Shown: positions 44,336 through 52,048 of the stretch, piece after piece | Layout of the letters: every line of letters begins with the position of its first letter | Position numbering within the stretch: the stretch's first letter is position 1 | NCBI RefSeq assembly: GCF_039652435.2 | Contig: NZ_CP190246.1 | Coordinates: 4,298,108 to 4,362,107, forward strand | DNA length: 64,000 nucleotides | Direction of reading: 5' to 3' | DNA from: Niabella insulamsoli | Lineage (GTDB): Bacteria; Bacteroidota; Bacteroidia; Chitinophagales; Chitinophagaceae | Made by a program: the position numbers and the translations under genes | Notes under the pieces: model-generated | Told to the model about the DNA's origin: nothing | The model's input: the letters and a program-made list of their open reading frames with translations, nothing else | The model's database searches: none

Positions 44336-44821
44336 ATGTCTTTTACCGCGGCGTTAAATATTGGAGGAAAAGAATTCGAGTTGCTACATGTCGATTACGA
44401 CTTTATCCAGCCCACCAATGCCCAGCGGCAGCCGGTGTCTAAGCCGGTGTCGGGGTTTATAAATCTTACCATTGAGGCTTCAAAAGATTCGGAGCCGATC
44501 GAGTGGATGTTAAACGCCAGCATGGTAAAAAATGGCGAGGTAATTTTTTATGAAATAGACTCCCACTCCATCATGCGAAAAATTGAATTTGAGAATGCCT
44601 ATTGTGTTTATTACCGCGAGGTTTTTGACAACTATAACAACAAACCGATGCTGATCTATTTAAAACTATCGCCGCAAAAAATGACCGTTGCAGGACAGAG
44701 CATTGCCGTTGGCTGGACGATTGGCGGCGAAAGCAAATCGGGCGGAGGCGAGTCAGGCGCATCTTCTTCCGGCGCATCCTCCCCGGGCAGCGGCGGCGTT
44801 TCCTCTTTCATTGCAGACTAA
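44336..44821 (+). CDS. Second Hcp-like tube protein with Gly/Ser-rich C-terminal tail
   Basis: 161 residues. The N-terminal 125 residues have the TssD/Hcp fold pattern (MSFTAALNIGGKEFELL, as in the first Hcp MSFTADLKV). The first Hcp is 129 residues, so the last 35 residues, rich in Gly and Ser with a SFIAD end, are an added low-complexity tail. It lies between the two sheath subunit genes, unlike the first copy which heads the operon. The tail could project into the tube lumen or display cargo; that is inference. Confidence 0.8.
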   Translation: MSFTAALNIGGKEFELLHVDYDFIQPTNAQRQPVSKPVSGFINLTIEASKDSEPIEWMLNASMVKNGEVIFYEIDSHSIMRKIEFENAYCVYYREVFDNYNNKPMLIYLKLSPQKMTVAGQSIAVGWTIGGESKSGGGESGASSSGASSPGSGGVSSFIAD

Positions 44822-44850
44822 AACAAATTTTATATTCTAAAACCTAAATT

Positions 44851-46224
44851 ATGAGCGAAGAATTACAACAACAACCGCAAGCACCGGGCGTGCAGGAGGC
44901 GCAAAAAATTGCCAACCCTCTCGAGCTGCTAAAAAACAGTTCCGACGCCCTCGCAAAGTACGGCGGTTTCGATTTAATAGAGTCGTCGATCGATGGCGCA
45001 CAAAATCTTAACCCCGAAAGAAAAGCCCGCCGAAATATTTTTCTTTCAGAATCACAAAAAAAGGAAGAGCGCGAGCAACTGTTGCGATCGCTTTCCGTTT
45101 GGGCTGAAACGCTTTCTAATGCAGAAGAAATTTCGAGCATGATAGAGCTGGCCGAAAAAAACTCAGCGCAATGCCAGCAAGTGGTCGAAAAAAACGTAGC
45201 GAAAGCGCTCGACGCAACGCGGGACATGGAACGGTCTTATCGCAACGTGGCCTTCTTTTTTAAAAACACGGAAAGTGATAAACTTAAAAATGTTTCTTTT
45301 ATCAATTGTGATCCTGATCAGCTCAAAGACCTCGACAACACACGCTTTATTGATCATGTCGGCGACGAGTTGAAACAAAATTATGACCGGCTCGATTTGA
45401 GAAATAACTATAGCATCCTTGTAGTCCCTGGCTATCTCGGCTCCAATAAAGTAGTAGAAAAGTGGGCCAAAATGGCGCATGAAAATAAGGTGATGCTGGT
45501 GACCGATTTCGAGCACCTGGACGCGCCCGACGATGTGATGGAGATGTTTGAAATCGCCAATCTGACCGGCGGAGACAAATACCGATCGAACGTGATGATG
45601 ACCTGCAACTGGCTCGTTGGCCGTGGAAAATATAACGAGCTGGGCGAAGAAGAAGATTTATACGTGCCCCCTTCAGGCGCGTTGGCGGGGAGTATTTACA
45701 AAACCTTGATGAGCCAGGTGGCGGCCGGTAAAAAGCATGGCAGCATCAACGAAGTAGATGGCGTTAAATTCGACCTGAGAAAAAGCGAGATCGCAAATCT
45801 AGAAAAAATGGGCCTGGTTCCGATGGTTAAAGAATATGGGAAAGTTATGGCGTTTTCAGCTAAAACATTATTTAACGGCGACAACCTCGGCCTGCAAACC
45901 TATTCGGTGGTTCGTGTATTCGACTATGTGACCAAAGTGCTGATGGATTTTTTAAACCGGCGAGCTTTCGAAAACTTTAACTCCAACACGCGCAAAGACC
46001 TGATGGCTCAAATCATCAAATTTCTGGACGGCATTACCGGCCCCGGCAAGCTGATCGAAGACTTCACAATCAGGCGCTTTGAACAGGATCCGGTACAAAA
46101 AGATAAAATACATTTAGACATTCACATGAAACCCTATTTCCCGGCGAAAAATTTTATGATCAAAATGGAAGGCCAGAAAGGCGACGACGGCACAGAGTGG
46201 GATACCGACTACGATCAGCAGTAA
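44851..46224 (+). CDS. tssC: T6SS contractile sheath large subunit TssC
   Basis: 457 residues. The family core NDALAKYGGFDLIESSIDG near the N-terminus, NYSILVVPGYLGS, and the GDKYRSNVMMTCNWLVGRGKY and YVPPSGALAGSIYKT segments are recognisable in the Bacteroidota TssC form. The PSGALAG element is the well-conserved core of sheath proteins from T6SS and contractile phages. With TssB it makes the sheath that ClpV recycles. The gene follows hcp2 by 29 bp. Confidence 0.88.
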   Translation: MSEELQQQPQAPGVQEAQKIANPLELLKNSSDALAKYGGFDLIESSIDGAQNLNPERKARRNIFLSESQKKEEREQLLRSLSVWAETLSNAEEISSMIELAEKNSAQCQQVVEKNVAKALDATRDMERSYRNVAFFFKNTESDKLKNVSFINCDPDQLKDLDNTRFIDHVGDELKQNYDRLDLRNNYSILVVPGYLGSNKVVEKWAKMAHENKVMLVTDFEHLDAPDDVMEMFEIANLTGGDKYRSNVMMTCNWLVGRGKYNELGEEEDLYVPPSGALAGSIYKTLMSQVAAGKKHGSINEVDGVKFDLRKSEIANLEKMGLVPMVKEYGKVMAFSAKTLFNGDNLGLQTYSVVRVFDYVTKVLMDFLNRRAFENFNSNTRKDLMAQIIKFLDGITGPGKLIEDFTIRRFEQDPVQKDKIHLDIHMKPYFPAKNFMIKMEGQKGDDGTEWDTDYDQQ

Positions 46225-46317
46225 AAGTTTCGCCCTTTTTATTTCGCGTACTCCGCTTTCGTTTAACCAGGGGCGAGCGCTGCTGCGCGTGATATAAAAA
46301 TTCAAAAGCTAAACAAC

Positions 46318-47994
46318 ATGACACACGCAACAACAGGAAAAATATGTCATCATTCCTGCTGGGATAAGCGCTGTATGGCCGTGCTGCTCTTTGTATTTTT
46401 TGCGGCAGGATGGCATCTCGGCGCGGCACAGAATATCAACGGAGAGCAGGTGATTGTTGGAAAAGAAAGTATTACCATCATCAACTTTCCGGATAAGGTG
46501 CTAAACATCAATTTTTCTGACGATGCCGCTTATGATTTTTATATCCCCAAAAGAAGAGAGGAGAAGTCGATCTCGCTCCAATTCAACAAGTATCAGCAGG
46601 ACGCGCCGCCCAACACGAATCTTTTGGTAAACGAGGGCGGCCGCAGCCATATGTTCCGCATTCTTTTCGACTCCACTTATAATATTAACGACGATTCGCG
46701 CCCGCCGCTTTGGTACGAGCATTCTGATCTGAAAGCGCTCAGGGCTTTTGTGGCCCGGCAGAAAGAATTGATGGACAACCCCGATGAAACGCAGGCTCGC
46801 CAACAGGCTGCGCTGCAACAACAAGAAGCAGCTGAAAGAAAAGCCGCTTATGTTGCCGCCCAGGAGCAAAGAGAAGCGGCGCTGGCAGCCAAGGAAAAGC
46901 AGCTGGAAAAACAACGCAAAGAGGAGGAAACCGCCCAGAAAGAACAAGCCGCCGCTATCGCGAAGGCCAAGCGGGATGCTGAAGAAAAAGACAGACAACT
47001 GCAATTAGCGGCGGCTAAGGAAGCCCGGGAGAAAGCGGCCGCCGAAGAAAAAGCCCGGAAAGAAGCCGCGGCGCTTGCGAAACAAAAAGCAGAAAATGAT
47101 CGGCAGCTACAACTGCTTGAAGAAAAAGCGCAGCAAGATAAAAAAGCAGCGGAAGCGCTGGCAAAGGCAAAAATAGACGCTGAGAAAAAACAACGTCTTC
47201 AGGAAGAACAATTAGCCAGGCAACAACAGGAAGCCGAACAAAAAAGACAATTGGCTCTCGCAGCGCTTGCTAAAAAAGAAGCGGAACAAAAAGCGGCTAA
47301 AGAGCGCCTTGAACAACTGGAAGCGGAACGCAAAGAACGCGAGGCAAACAAGGCTTATTCAGAAGCAGGCCTTTGGCAGCGTTATGGCAAATTCGGCATT
47401 AACCTTTACGATGTACCGCGCGAACATATGGGAACCGTAATTTCCAATTTTTATATTGCAAAAGATACGCTGATGCATGCGCAGGTTGCCGACTCTTTAA
47501 TCCTTGCCGGAACGTCCAACCTCAACATACGCGCCAGCGCCCCTATTAACAAAGGCGTTGACATAACGCTTCAACAAATGTTTTTTAAAGATGTGTTTAC
47601 CTATTACCGGTTGAAAATCGAAAACACCACCAACGAAGATTTCCTGATGGGTAAAACTTATTTATATTGGTATGATGAAAAACAGAAGCCGATCAAAATG
47701 ATCAAGAGCAGCTACATTACAAATGTGACACGGTTTCCATTGATCAGGCCCGGCTCCTCGCAAGAAGTTGTTTTCGTAACAAGATCTCCCAATATCATTG
47801 ATGGCGAAAGCCTCGTATTATATATCGACGAGCGGCGCAAAGAAAAGGGCGGCACCAGTATTGTTATAGAAAGCAGCACTTATATCAACGAACTGAAAAA
47901 AGTTCAGCACGATATTAAAACCGTAAAAACAAAAACGCCAGCCGCCGAAGCACCGGCGACGAACAATAAAGGCAGGAAAAAGAAAAGAAAATAG
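46318..47994 (+). CDS. Secreted TraN/DUF4138-like protein with a long coiled coil
   Basis: 558 residues. A hydrophobic segment (about 20-37, ending GAAQ) is a signal peptide or anchor; the actual start may be M20. Residues about 40-150 and 350-520 resemble the two halves of the conjugation protein TraN (DUF4138, VirB9-like): VLNINFSDDAAYDFYIP, NLLVNEGGRSHMFRILFDS, and FKDVFTYYRLKIENTTNEDFL. Between them lies a ~195-residue charged coiled coil (about 150-345) rich in Ala, Glu, Gln and Lys. It ends in a Lys/Arg tail. Adjacent to tssC and the lytic transglycosylase, it is probably a periplasmic part of the T6SS envelope complex (compare TssQ/TssR), an inference. Confidence 0.65.
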   Translation: MTHATTGKICHHSCWDKRCMAVLLFVFFAAGWHLGAAQNINGEQVIVGKESITIINFPDKVLNINFSDDAAYDFYIPKRREEKSISLQFNKYQQDAPPNTNLLVNEGGRSHMFRILFDSTYNINDDSRPPLWYEHSDLKALRAFVARQKELMDNPDETQARQQAALQQQEAAERKAAYVAAQEQREAALAAKEKQLEKQRKEEETAQKEQAAAIAKAKRDAEEKDRQLQLAAAKEAREKAAAEEKARKEAAALAKQKAENDRQLQLLEEKAQQDKKAAEALAKAKIDAEKKQRLQEEQLARQQQEAEQKRQLALAALAKKEAEQKAAKERLEQLEAERKEREANKAYSEAGLWQRYGKFGINLYDVPREHMGTVISNFYIAKDTLMHAQVADSLILAGTSNLNIRASAPINKGVDITLQQMFFKDVFTYYRLKIENTTNEDFLMGKTYLYWYDEKQKPIKMIKSSYITNVTRFPLIRPGSSQEVVFVTRSPNIIDGESLVLYIDERRKEKGGTSIVIESSTYINELKKVQHDIKTVKTKTPAAEAPATNNKGRKKKRK

Positions 47995-49143
47995 ATGTTT
48001 CAACTTTGTTCACGATACGGCGCTTTGGCTACTTTTTGGATACCGCTTTGGAGGAAGCTCTGCATCGCCGGCTCTTTGATGTGTTTCACATCGGCGCTTT
48101 GCGCACAGCATATCATTACGTTTTGCGGAGAGCCTGTGCCTATCAATCATCAATACGTTCAGGACAAACTGATCAATGTTATTAAAAAGCAGGTCAATGT
48201 AGTAAACCTGCCATCGTTGCGGCAGCGCGCCAATTTATACTTGCCGATTGTTGAACGATATCTTGTCGCGTATGGCTTGCATACCGACCTTAAATATCTG
48301 CCGATCGTGGAAAGCGGCTTTTTAACCAAAGCAGAATCGGGCGTGGGCGCCAAGGGCATCTGGCAAATTATGCCGGCAACCGCTCGGGGTTACGGTCTGG
48401 CTGTGGGCAACGGCATCGACGAGCGGGAAGATTTTGATAAAGCCACCAGAACGGCCTGCACTTTAATAAGAGACAATTATAAAATGCTGATCAGGTTTGT
48501 CGGCGGCGCCAACTGGCCGCTTGCGATTGCCGCGTACAATTTCGGTATTGGCAATATCGTTAACAATGTAAAACGCCAGGGTTTCAATTATTTTAACATG
48601 AAACTAAACCCCGAAACCGGCTTATATGTGTATAAAATCATCGCTGTTAAAGAGCTGTTCGAATATCCGGAAATTTACAATTCGAAATTTGGTTACAATG
48701 TTTTCAATCCCAATGCCGGCAGGAACAAAAAAGTGGATCCGCGGAAAATGGAAGTTGAAAATGATCCCGATTTGTTGAAAGAAATAGAAAAAGAGGTTTT
48801 AAAAAATAAAGACAAAGCCCCGCCAAAAATTGTCAGGGAAGAATATATCCTGGCTCATGTGGAAGGCGCTATGAAAAACTTTCAGGATGGCGATATTGTA
48901 GACATTGTTTTGGATGAAGATTTAAAAACTCGTAAGTCAGGGCTTTCTTTTAGCGGCTATAAATTTGGGGTGAAAGGCTGGATCATTGACGATCGTGTTT
49001 TCTTCGATTTGGGATATGGACATGACGTCACTTTGCTCGACACCAACAAAGAAAAGGGCGTGCCCCTTACCGAACTGCTTTCTGAAAAACGCATCGATGT
49101 CCTGCTGAAAAATATTGTTTACGCCAAAGAAAGTACGCCATAA
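47995..49143 (+). CDS. Lytic transglycosylase (SLT) associated with the T6SS
   Basis: 382 residues. A non-cleaved or cleaved signal (about 20-37) precedes an SLT domain (about 85-225) with PIVESGF (catalytic Glu), AKGIWQIMPATARGYGL and AAYNFGIGNI, the Slt/MltD pattern. The C-terminal 150 residues hold an unassigned beta domain. It cleaves peptidoglycan glycan strands. ATG follows immediately after the stop of the coiled-coil gene, so the two are coupled. T6SS clusters often recruit a cell-wall hydrolase to open the wall for assembly; that role is inferred. Confidence 0.82.
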   Translation: MFQLCSRYGALATFWIPLWRKLCIAGSLMCFTSALCAQHIITFCGEPVPINHQYVQDKLINVIKKQVNVVNLPSLRQRANLYLPIVERYLVAYGLHTDLKYLPIVESGFLTKAESGVGAKGIWQIMPATARGYGLAVGNGIDEREDFDKATRTACTLIRDNYKMLIRFVGGANWPLAIAAYNFGIGNIVNNVKRQGFNYFNMKLNPETGLYVYKIIAVKELFEYPEIYNSKFGYNVFNPNAGRNKKVDPRKMEVENDPDLLKEIEKEVLKNKDKAPPKIVREEYILAHVEGAMKNFQDGDIVDIVLDEDLKTRKSGLSFSGYKFGVKGWIIDDRVFFDLGYGHDVTLLDTNKEKGVPLTELLSEKRIDVLLKNIVYAKESTP

Positions 49144-49395
49144 TAGCGCTTTTTTTGCCTACTATCGCTGGCGGACGGCGCTTTATCTCATTTAGGCACC
49201 TTCATTGAGCCAATAAACGCCTACAAAACGGCAGCTTTCTCAAAACTTAGCCAAAATTAAAACTTTAACCATTTTCTCATTTTTCGTTTTATTAGTTGCA
49301 GTAACTTAGCGCCCCCTTTAAATATTATTTTTTTATTAAAGATATCTGATGTATCTTTTTACACTTCTTTTTCACATATTATCCAATTGAATATA

Positions 49396-51648
49396 ATGGC
49401 AACAAAAGCAATCCCGAAAAAGACGAGCCGCGCGCCTAAACAAGCAGTAAAGTCCGAGGTTAATCTGGAAGCAGCACTTCAACAACATTTTGGTTTTAAA
49501 CAGTTCAAGGGAAAACAGGAGGCGATCATTGAATCTTTATTGGCCGGCAACGACACATTCGTCATCATGCCAACAGGAGGCGGGAAGAGTTTATGTTATC
49601 AATTGCCCGCCGTGATGCTGCCGGGCGTAGCCATAATCGTGTCTCCGCTTATCGCACTTATGAAAAACCAGGTTGACCTGGTGAGAGGATATAACAGCAA
49701 CGATGAAGTGGCTCATTTTCTTAATTCTACATTAAACAAAAAAGAAACAAAAGACGTTCACGATGATCTGCTTTCAGGCAAAACTAAATTGCTCTATGTT
49801 GCTCCGGAAACCCTGACTAAACAGGAAAATCTTTCTTTTTTCAGCGATTTGAATATTTCTTTTTTTGCGGTTGACGAAGCGCATTGTATCAGCGAATGGG
49901 GCCATGATTTCCGGCCAGAATACCGAAGGTTGCGGGAAATGATGGATCAGATCAACGCGAAAGTGCCGGTTATCGCGCTTACCGCTACTGCTACGCCTAA
50001 AGTGCAAAGTGATATTGTCAAAAACTTAGACCTCCGCAACCCGAATATTTTTATTTCTTCTTTTAACAGGGAGAACCTCTACTACGAAATTGTCCCCAAG
50101 ATCAAAAAAAACCAGGCTGAGGAAAGTATCGTTCGCTTCATCAAAGGCATGAAAAACAAAAGCGGCATTATTTATACACTCAACCGCAAAACGACAGAAG
50201 AGCTGGCCAGCATTCTGGAAGCGAACGGCATTAAAGCGGTGGCTTATCACGCAGGCCTCGATGCCAAACTGAGGGCCAAGCGGCAGGATGGATTTTTAAG
50301 CGAAGATGTCCAGGTTATTGTTGCCACCATCGCTTTTGGAATGGGGATCGACAAACCGGATATCCGCTTTGTGATTCATTATAATATTCCCAAATCGATT
50401 GAAAATTATTACCAGGAAACCGGCCGCGCCGGCAGAGATGGCCTGGAAGGAAAATGCGTGCTTTATTATTCGCACAAAGATGTGAGCAAGCTGGAGCACC
50501 TGATGCGCGATAAGCCCCTTAGCGAACGCGAGGTTGGCGCGCAGCTCATTAATGAAACAGTGGCTTACGCAGAAAGCGGCGTGTGCCGCAGAAAGGTAAT
50601 CCTCAGCTATTTTGGCGAGCATTTCCTGGAAGAGAACTGCGGCAGTTGCGACAATTGCCGTCATCCCAAAGAGAAAATCGAAGCCAAGGCAGAAGTGCTG
50701 ATTGCGTTGAAGGCCTTAAAAGAACTGGATGAAAAATTTGCTACCGATTATGTGGTTAATATTATATCCGGCAAGCTGACGCCCCAGGTAAAAATGTTCC
50801 GGCATGAAGGTTTGGCTTCTTTTGGAGCCGGCAAGAAGCAGGACAGCCTTTTCTGGAATTCATTGATAAGACAAATGATCCTTGAAGGTCTTATTAGAAA
50901 AGATATAGAAGAATATGGCGTTTTAAAACTGACGGATAAAGGAAAAGATTTTGCGAAGCGGCCCAAGGCTTTTTCTATTGTGCTCAACAATAAGTTTGAA
51001 GAAGCGATGGGCGATGACGAAGAGGGAACGGAAAGCGGTGAAGAAGGCCTGACGGCAGATGATAAACTGTTTGATTTGTTGAAGGAACTGAGGCAAAAAC
51101 AGGCGAAAAAAGTAGGACTTGTTCCCTGGGTGATTTTCTTAGAAACTTCTTTGCAGGATATGGCTACGATGTATCCGACTACATTGCAGGAGTTAGAAAA
51201 ATGCCAGGGCGTAAGCAATGCCAAGGCACGTCGCTACGGAAAGCCTTTTATCGAACTCATCGCCAATTATGTGGAAGAAAACAATATTGAAAAGCCGGAT
51301 GATTTTGTGATGAAGAGCGTGGTGAACAAAAGCGGCAACAAGGTTTATATCATTCAACAAACAGATAAGAAGATTCCCATAGAAACGATAGCGAAAAATA
51401 AGGGATGGAAAATTTCGGAACTGCTGGAAGAAATGGAAACCATTGCCGCCAGCGGCACGAAGTTAAACCTTGGGTATGCGATTGATGAAATGCTCGATGA
51501 AACGGAGCAGGAAGAAATTATTGAATATTTTAAAACCTGCGAAACCTCATCGCTCGATGTGGCACAGAAGGAGCTGTCGGAATTTGATTTTAACTGGGAG
51601 CAATTAAAAATAATGCGGATCCGGTTTTTAGCAGAATATGGCATGTAA
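49396..51648 (+). CDS. recQ: ATP-dependent DNA helicase RecQ
   Basis: 750 residues from ATG 49396 (a TTG three codons earlier is open). Domains: RecQ helicase core (Walker A MPTGGGKS, DEAH in AVDEAHC, QETGRAGRDG motif VI), zinc-binding Cys cluster (CRRKVILSYFGE...CGSCDNC), winged-helix RQC (about 435-530) and an HRDC domain (about 555-640) with LVPWVIFLETSLQDMA. The last ~100 residues form an extra helical region common in Bacteroidota RecQ. Unwinds forks and recombination intermediates. Length exceeds E. coli RecQ (about 610). Confidence 0.93.
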   Translation: MATKAIPKKTSRAPKQAVKSEVNLEAALQQHFGFKQFKGKQEAIIESLLAGNDTFVIMPTGGGKSLCYQLPAVMLPGVAIIVSPLIALMKNQVDLVRGYNSNDEVAHFLNSTLNKKETKDVHDDLLSGKTKLLYVAPETLTKQENLSFFSDLNISFFAVDEAHCISEWGHDFRPEYRRLREMMDQINAKVPVIALTATATPKVQSDIVKNLDLRNPNIFISSFNRENLYYEIVPKIKKNQAEESIVRFIKGMKNKSGIIYTLNRKTTEELASILEANGIKAVAYHAGLDAKLRAKRQDGFLSEDVQVIVATIAFGMGIDKPDIRFVIHYNIPKSIENYYQETGRAGRDGLEGKCVLYYSHKDVSKLEHLMRDKPLSEREVGAQLINETVAYAESGVCRRKVILSYFGEHFLEENCGSCDNCRHPKEKIEAKAEVLIALKALKELDEKFATDYVVNIISGKLTPQVKMFRHEGLASFGAGKKQDSLFWNSLIRQMILEGLIRKDIEEYGVLKLTDKGKDFAKRPKAFSIVLNNKFEEAMGDDEEGTESGEEGLTADDKLFDLLKELRQKQAKKVGLVPWVIFLETSLQDMATMYPTTLQELEKCQGVSNAKARRYGKPFIELIANYVEENNIEKPDDFVMKSVVNKSGNKVYIIQQTDKKIPIETIAKNKGWKISELLEEMETIAASGTKLNLGYAIDEMLDETEQEEIIEYFKTCETSSLDVAQKELSEFDFNWEQLKIMRIRFLAEYGM

Positions 51649-51701
51649 TTGAGGTATCAACATTTTTTTGCCAATTATACACAAATATTGATAAAAACCT
51701 C

Positions 51702-51709
51702 TATTTTTG
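51702..51709 (+). promoter_or_regulatory. -7 promoter box of tRNA-Phe
   Basis: TATTTTTG is a perfect TAnnTTTG match, 16 bases ahead of the mature tRNA 5' end. No well-placed TTG at -33 was found. Confidence 0.55.
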
Positions 51710-51725
51710 CAACCCGCTAAAGGAT

Positions 51726-51798
51726 GGTGCGGTAGCTCAGTCGGTAGAGCAAAGGACTGAAAATCCTTGTGTCGCCGGTTCGATCCCGGCCCACACCA
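51726..51798 (+). tRNA. tRNA-Phe (GAA)
   Basis: Cloverleaf: acceptor 51726-51732/51791-51797, D-stem GCTC/GAGC, anticodon stem AAGGA/TCCTT with loop CTGAAAA (anticodon GAA), T-arm GCCGG-TTCGATC-CCGGC, discriminator A at 51798. CCA is not encoded. In the acceptor stem, base 5 is C opposite A68, breaking one pair; other members usually have T there. Confidence 0.95.
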
Positions 51799-51807
51799 CA
51801 GAAGATG

Positions 51808-51843
51808 AAGCAGTTACGAATAACAACGTAGCTGCTTTTTTTT
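51808..51843 (+). terminator. Rho-independent terminator after tRNA-Phe
   Basis: AGCAGTTACG and CGTAGCTGCT form an imperfect stem around an 8-base AATAACAA loop, followed by a run of T. It lies 10-46 bases after the tRNA. Confidence 0.7.
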
Positions 51844-52048
51844 TCCGAACACAGATGTGACCAGATCCAAAGTCTCCTCTTTTCTATTCTGTAATGCAAT
51901 ATTTATTTTCTCGTTTGGTGGTAGGAAATAAAGATACTATACAGTGAAATATATAGAGATTATTACGTCATCGATAAAAAGACCCAAAACGAGGCGATTA
52001 TATATTAAAAATCGACCAATTGATCAAATTGTTGTCGATTTCTGTCTT

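Noticed and set aside
46780..47350. Purine-rich repetitive stretch as a DNA repeat
   Set aside because: It is explained by the Ala/Glu/Gln/Lys-rich coiled coil of the encoded protein; there is no exact repeat unit.
49144..49395. recQ promoter (TTG with TAAATATT)
   Set aside because: The -7 candidate differs from TAnnTTTG at key positions; too weak to list as a feature.
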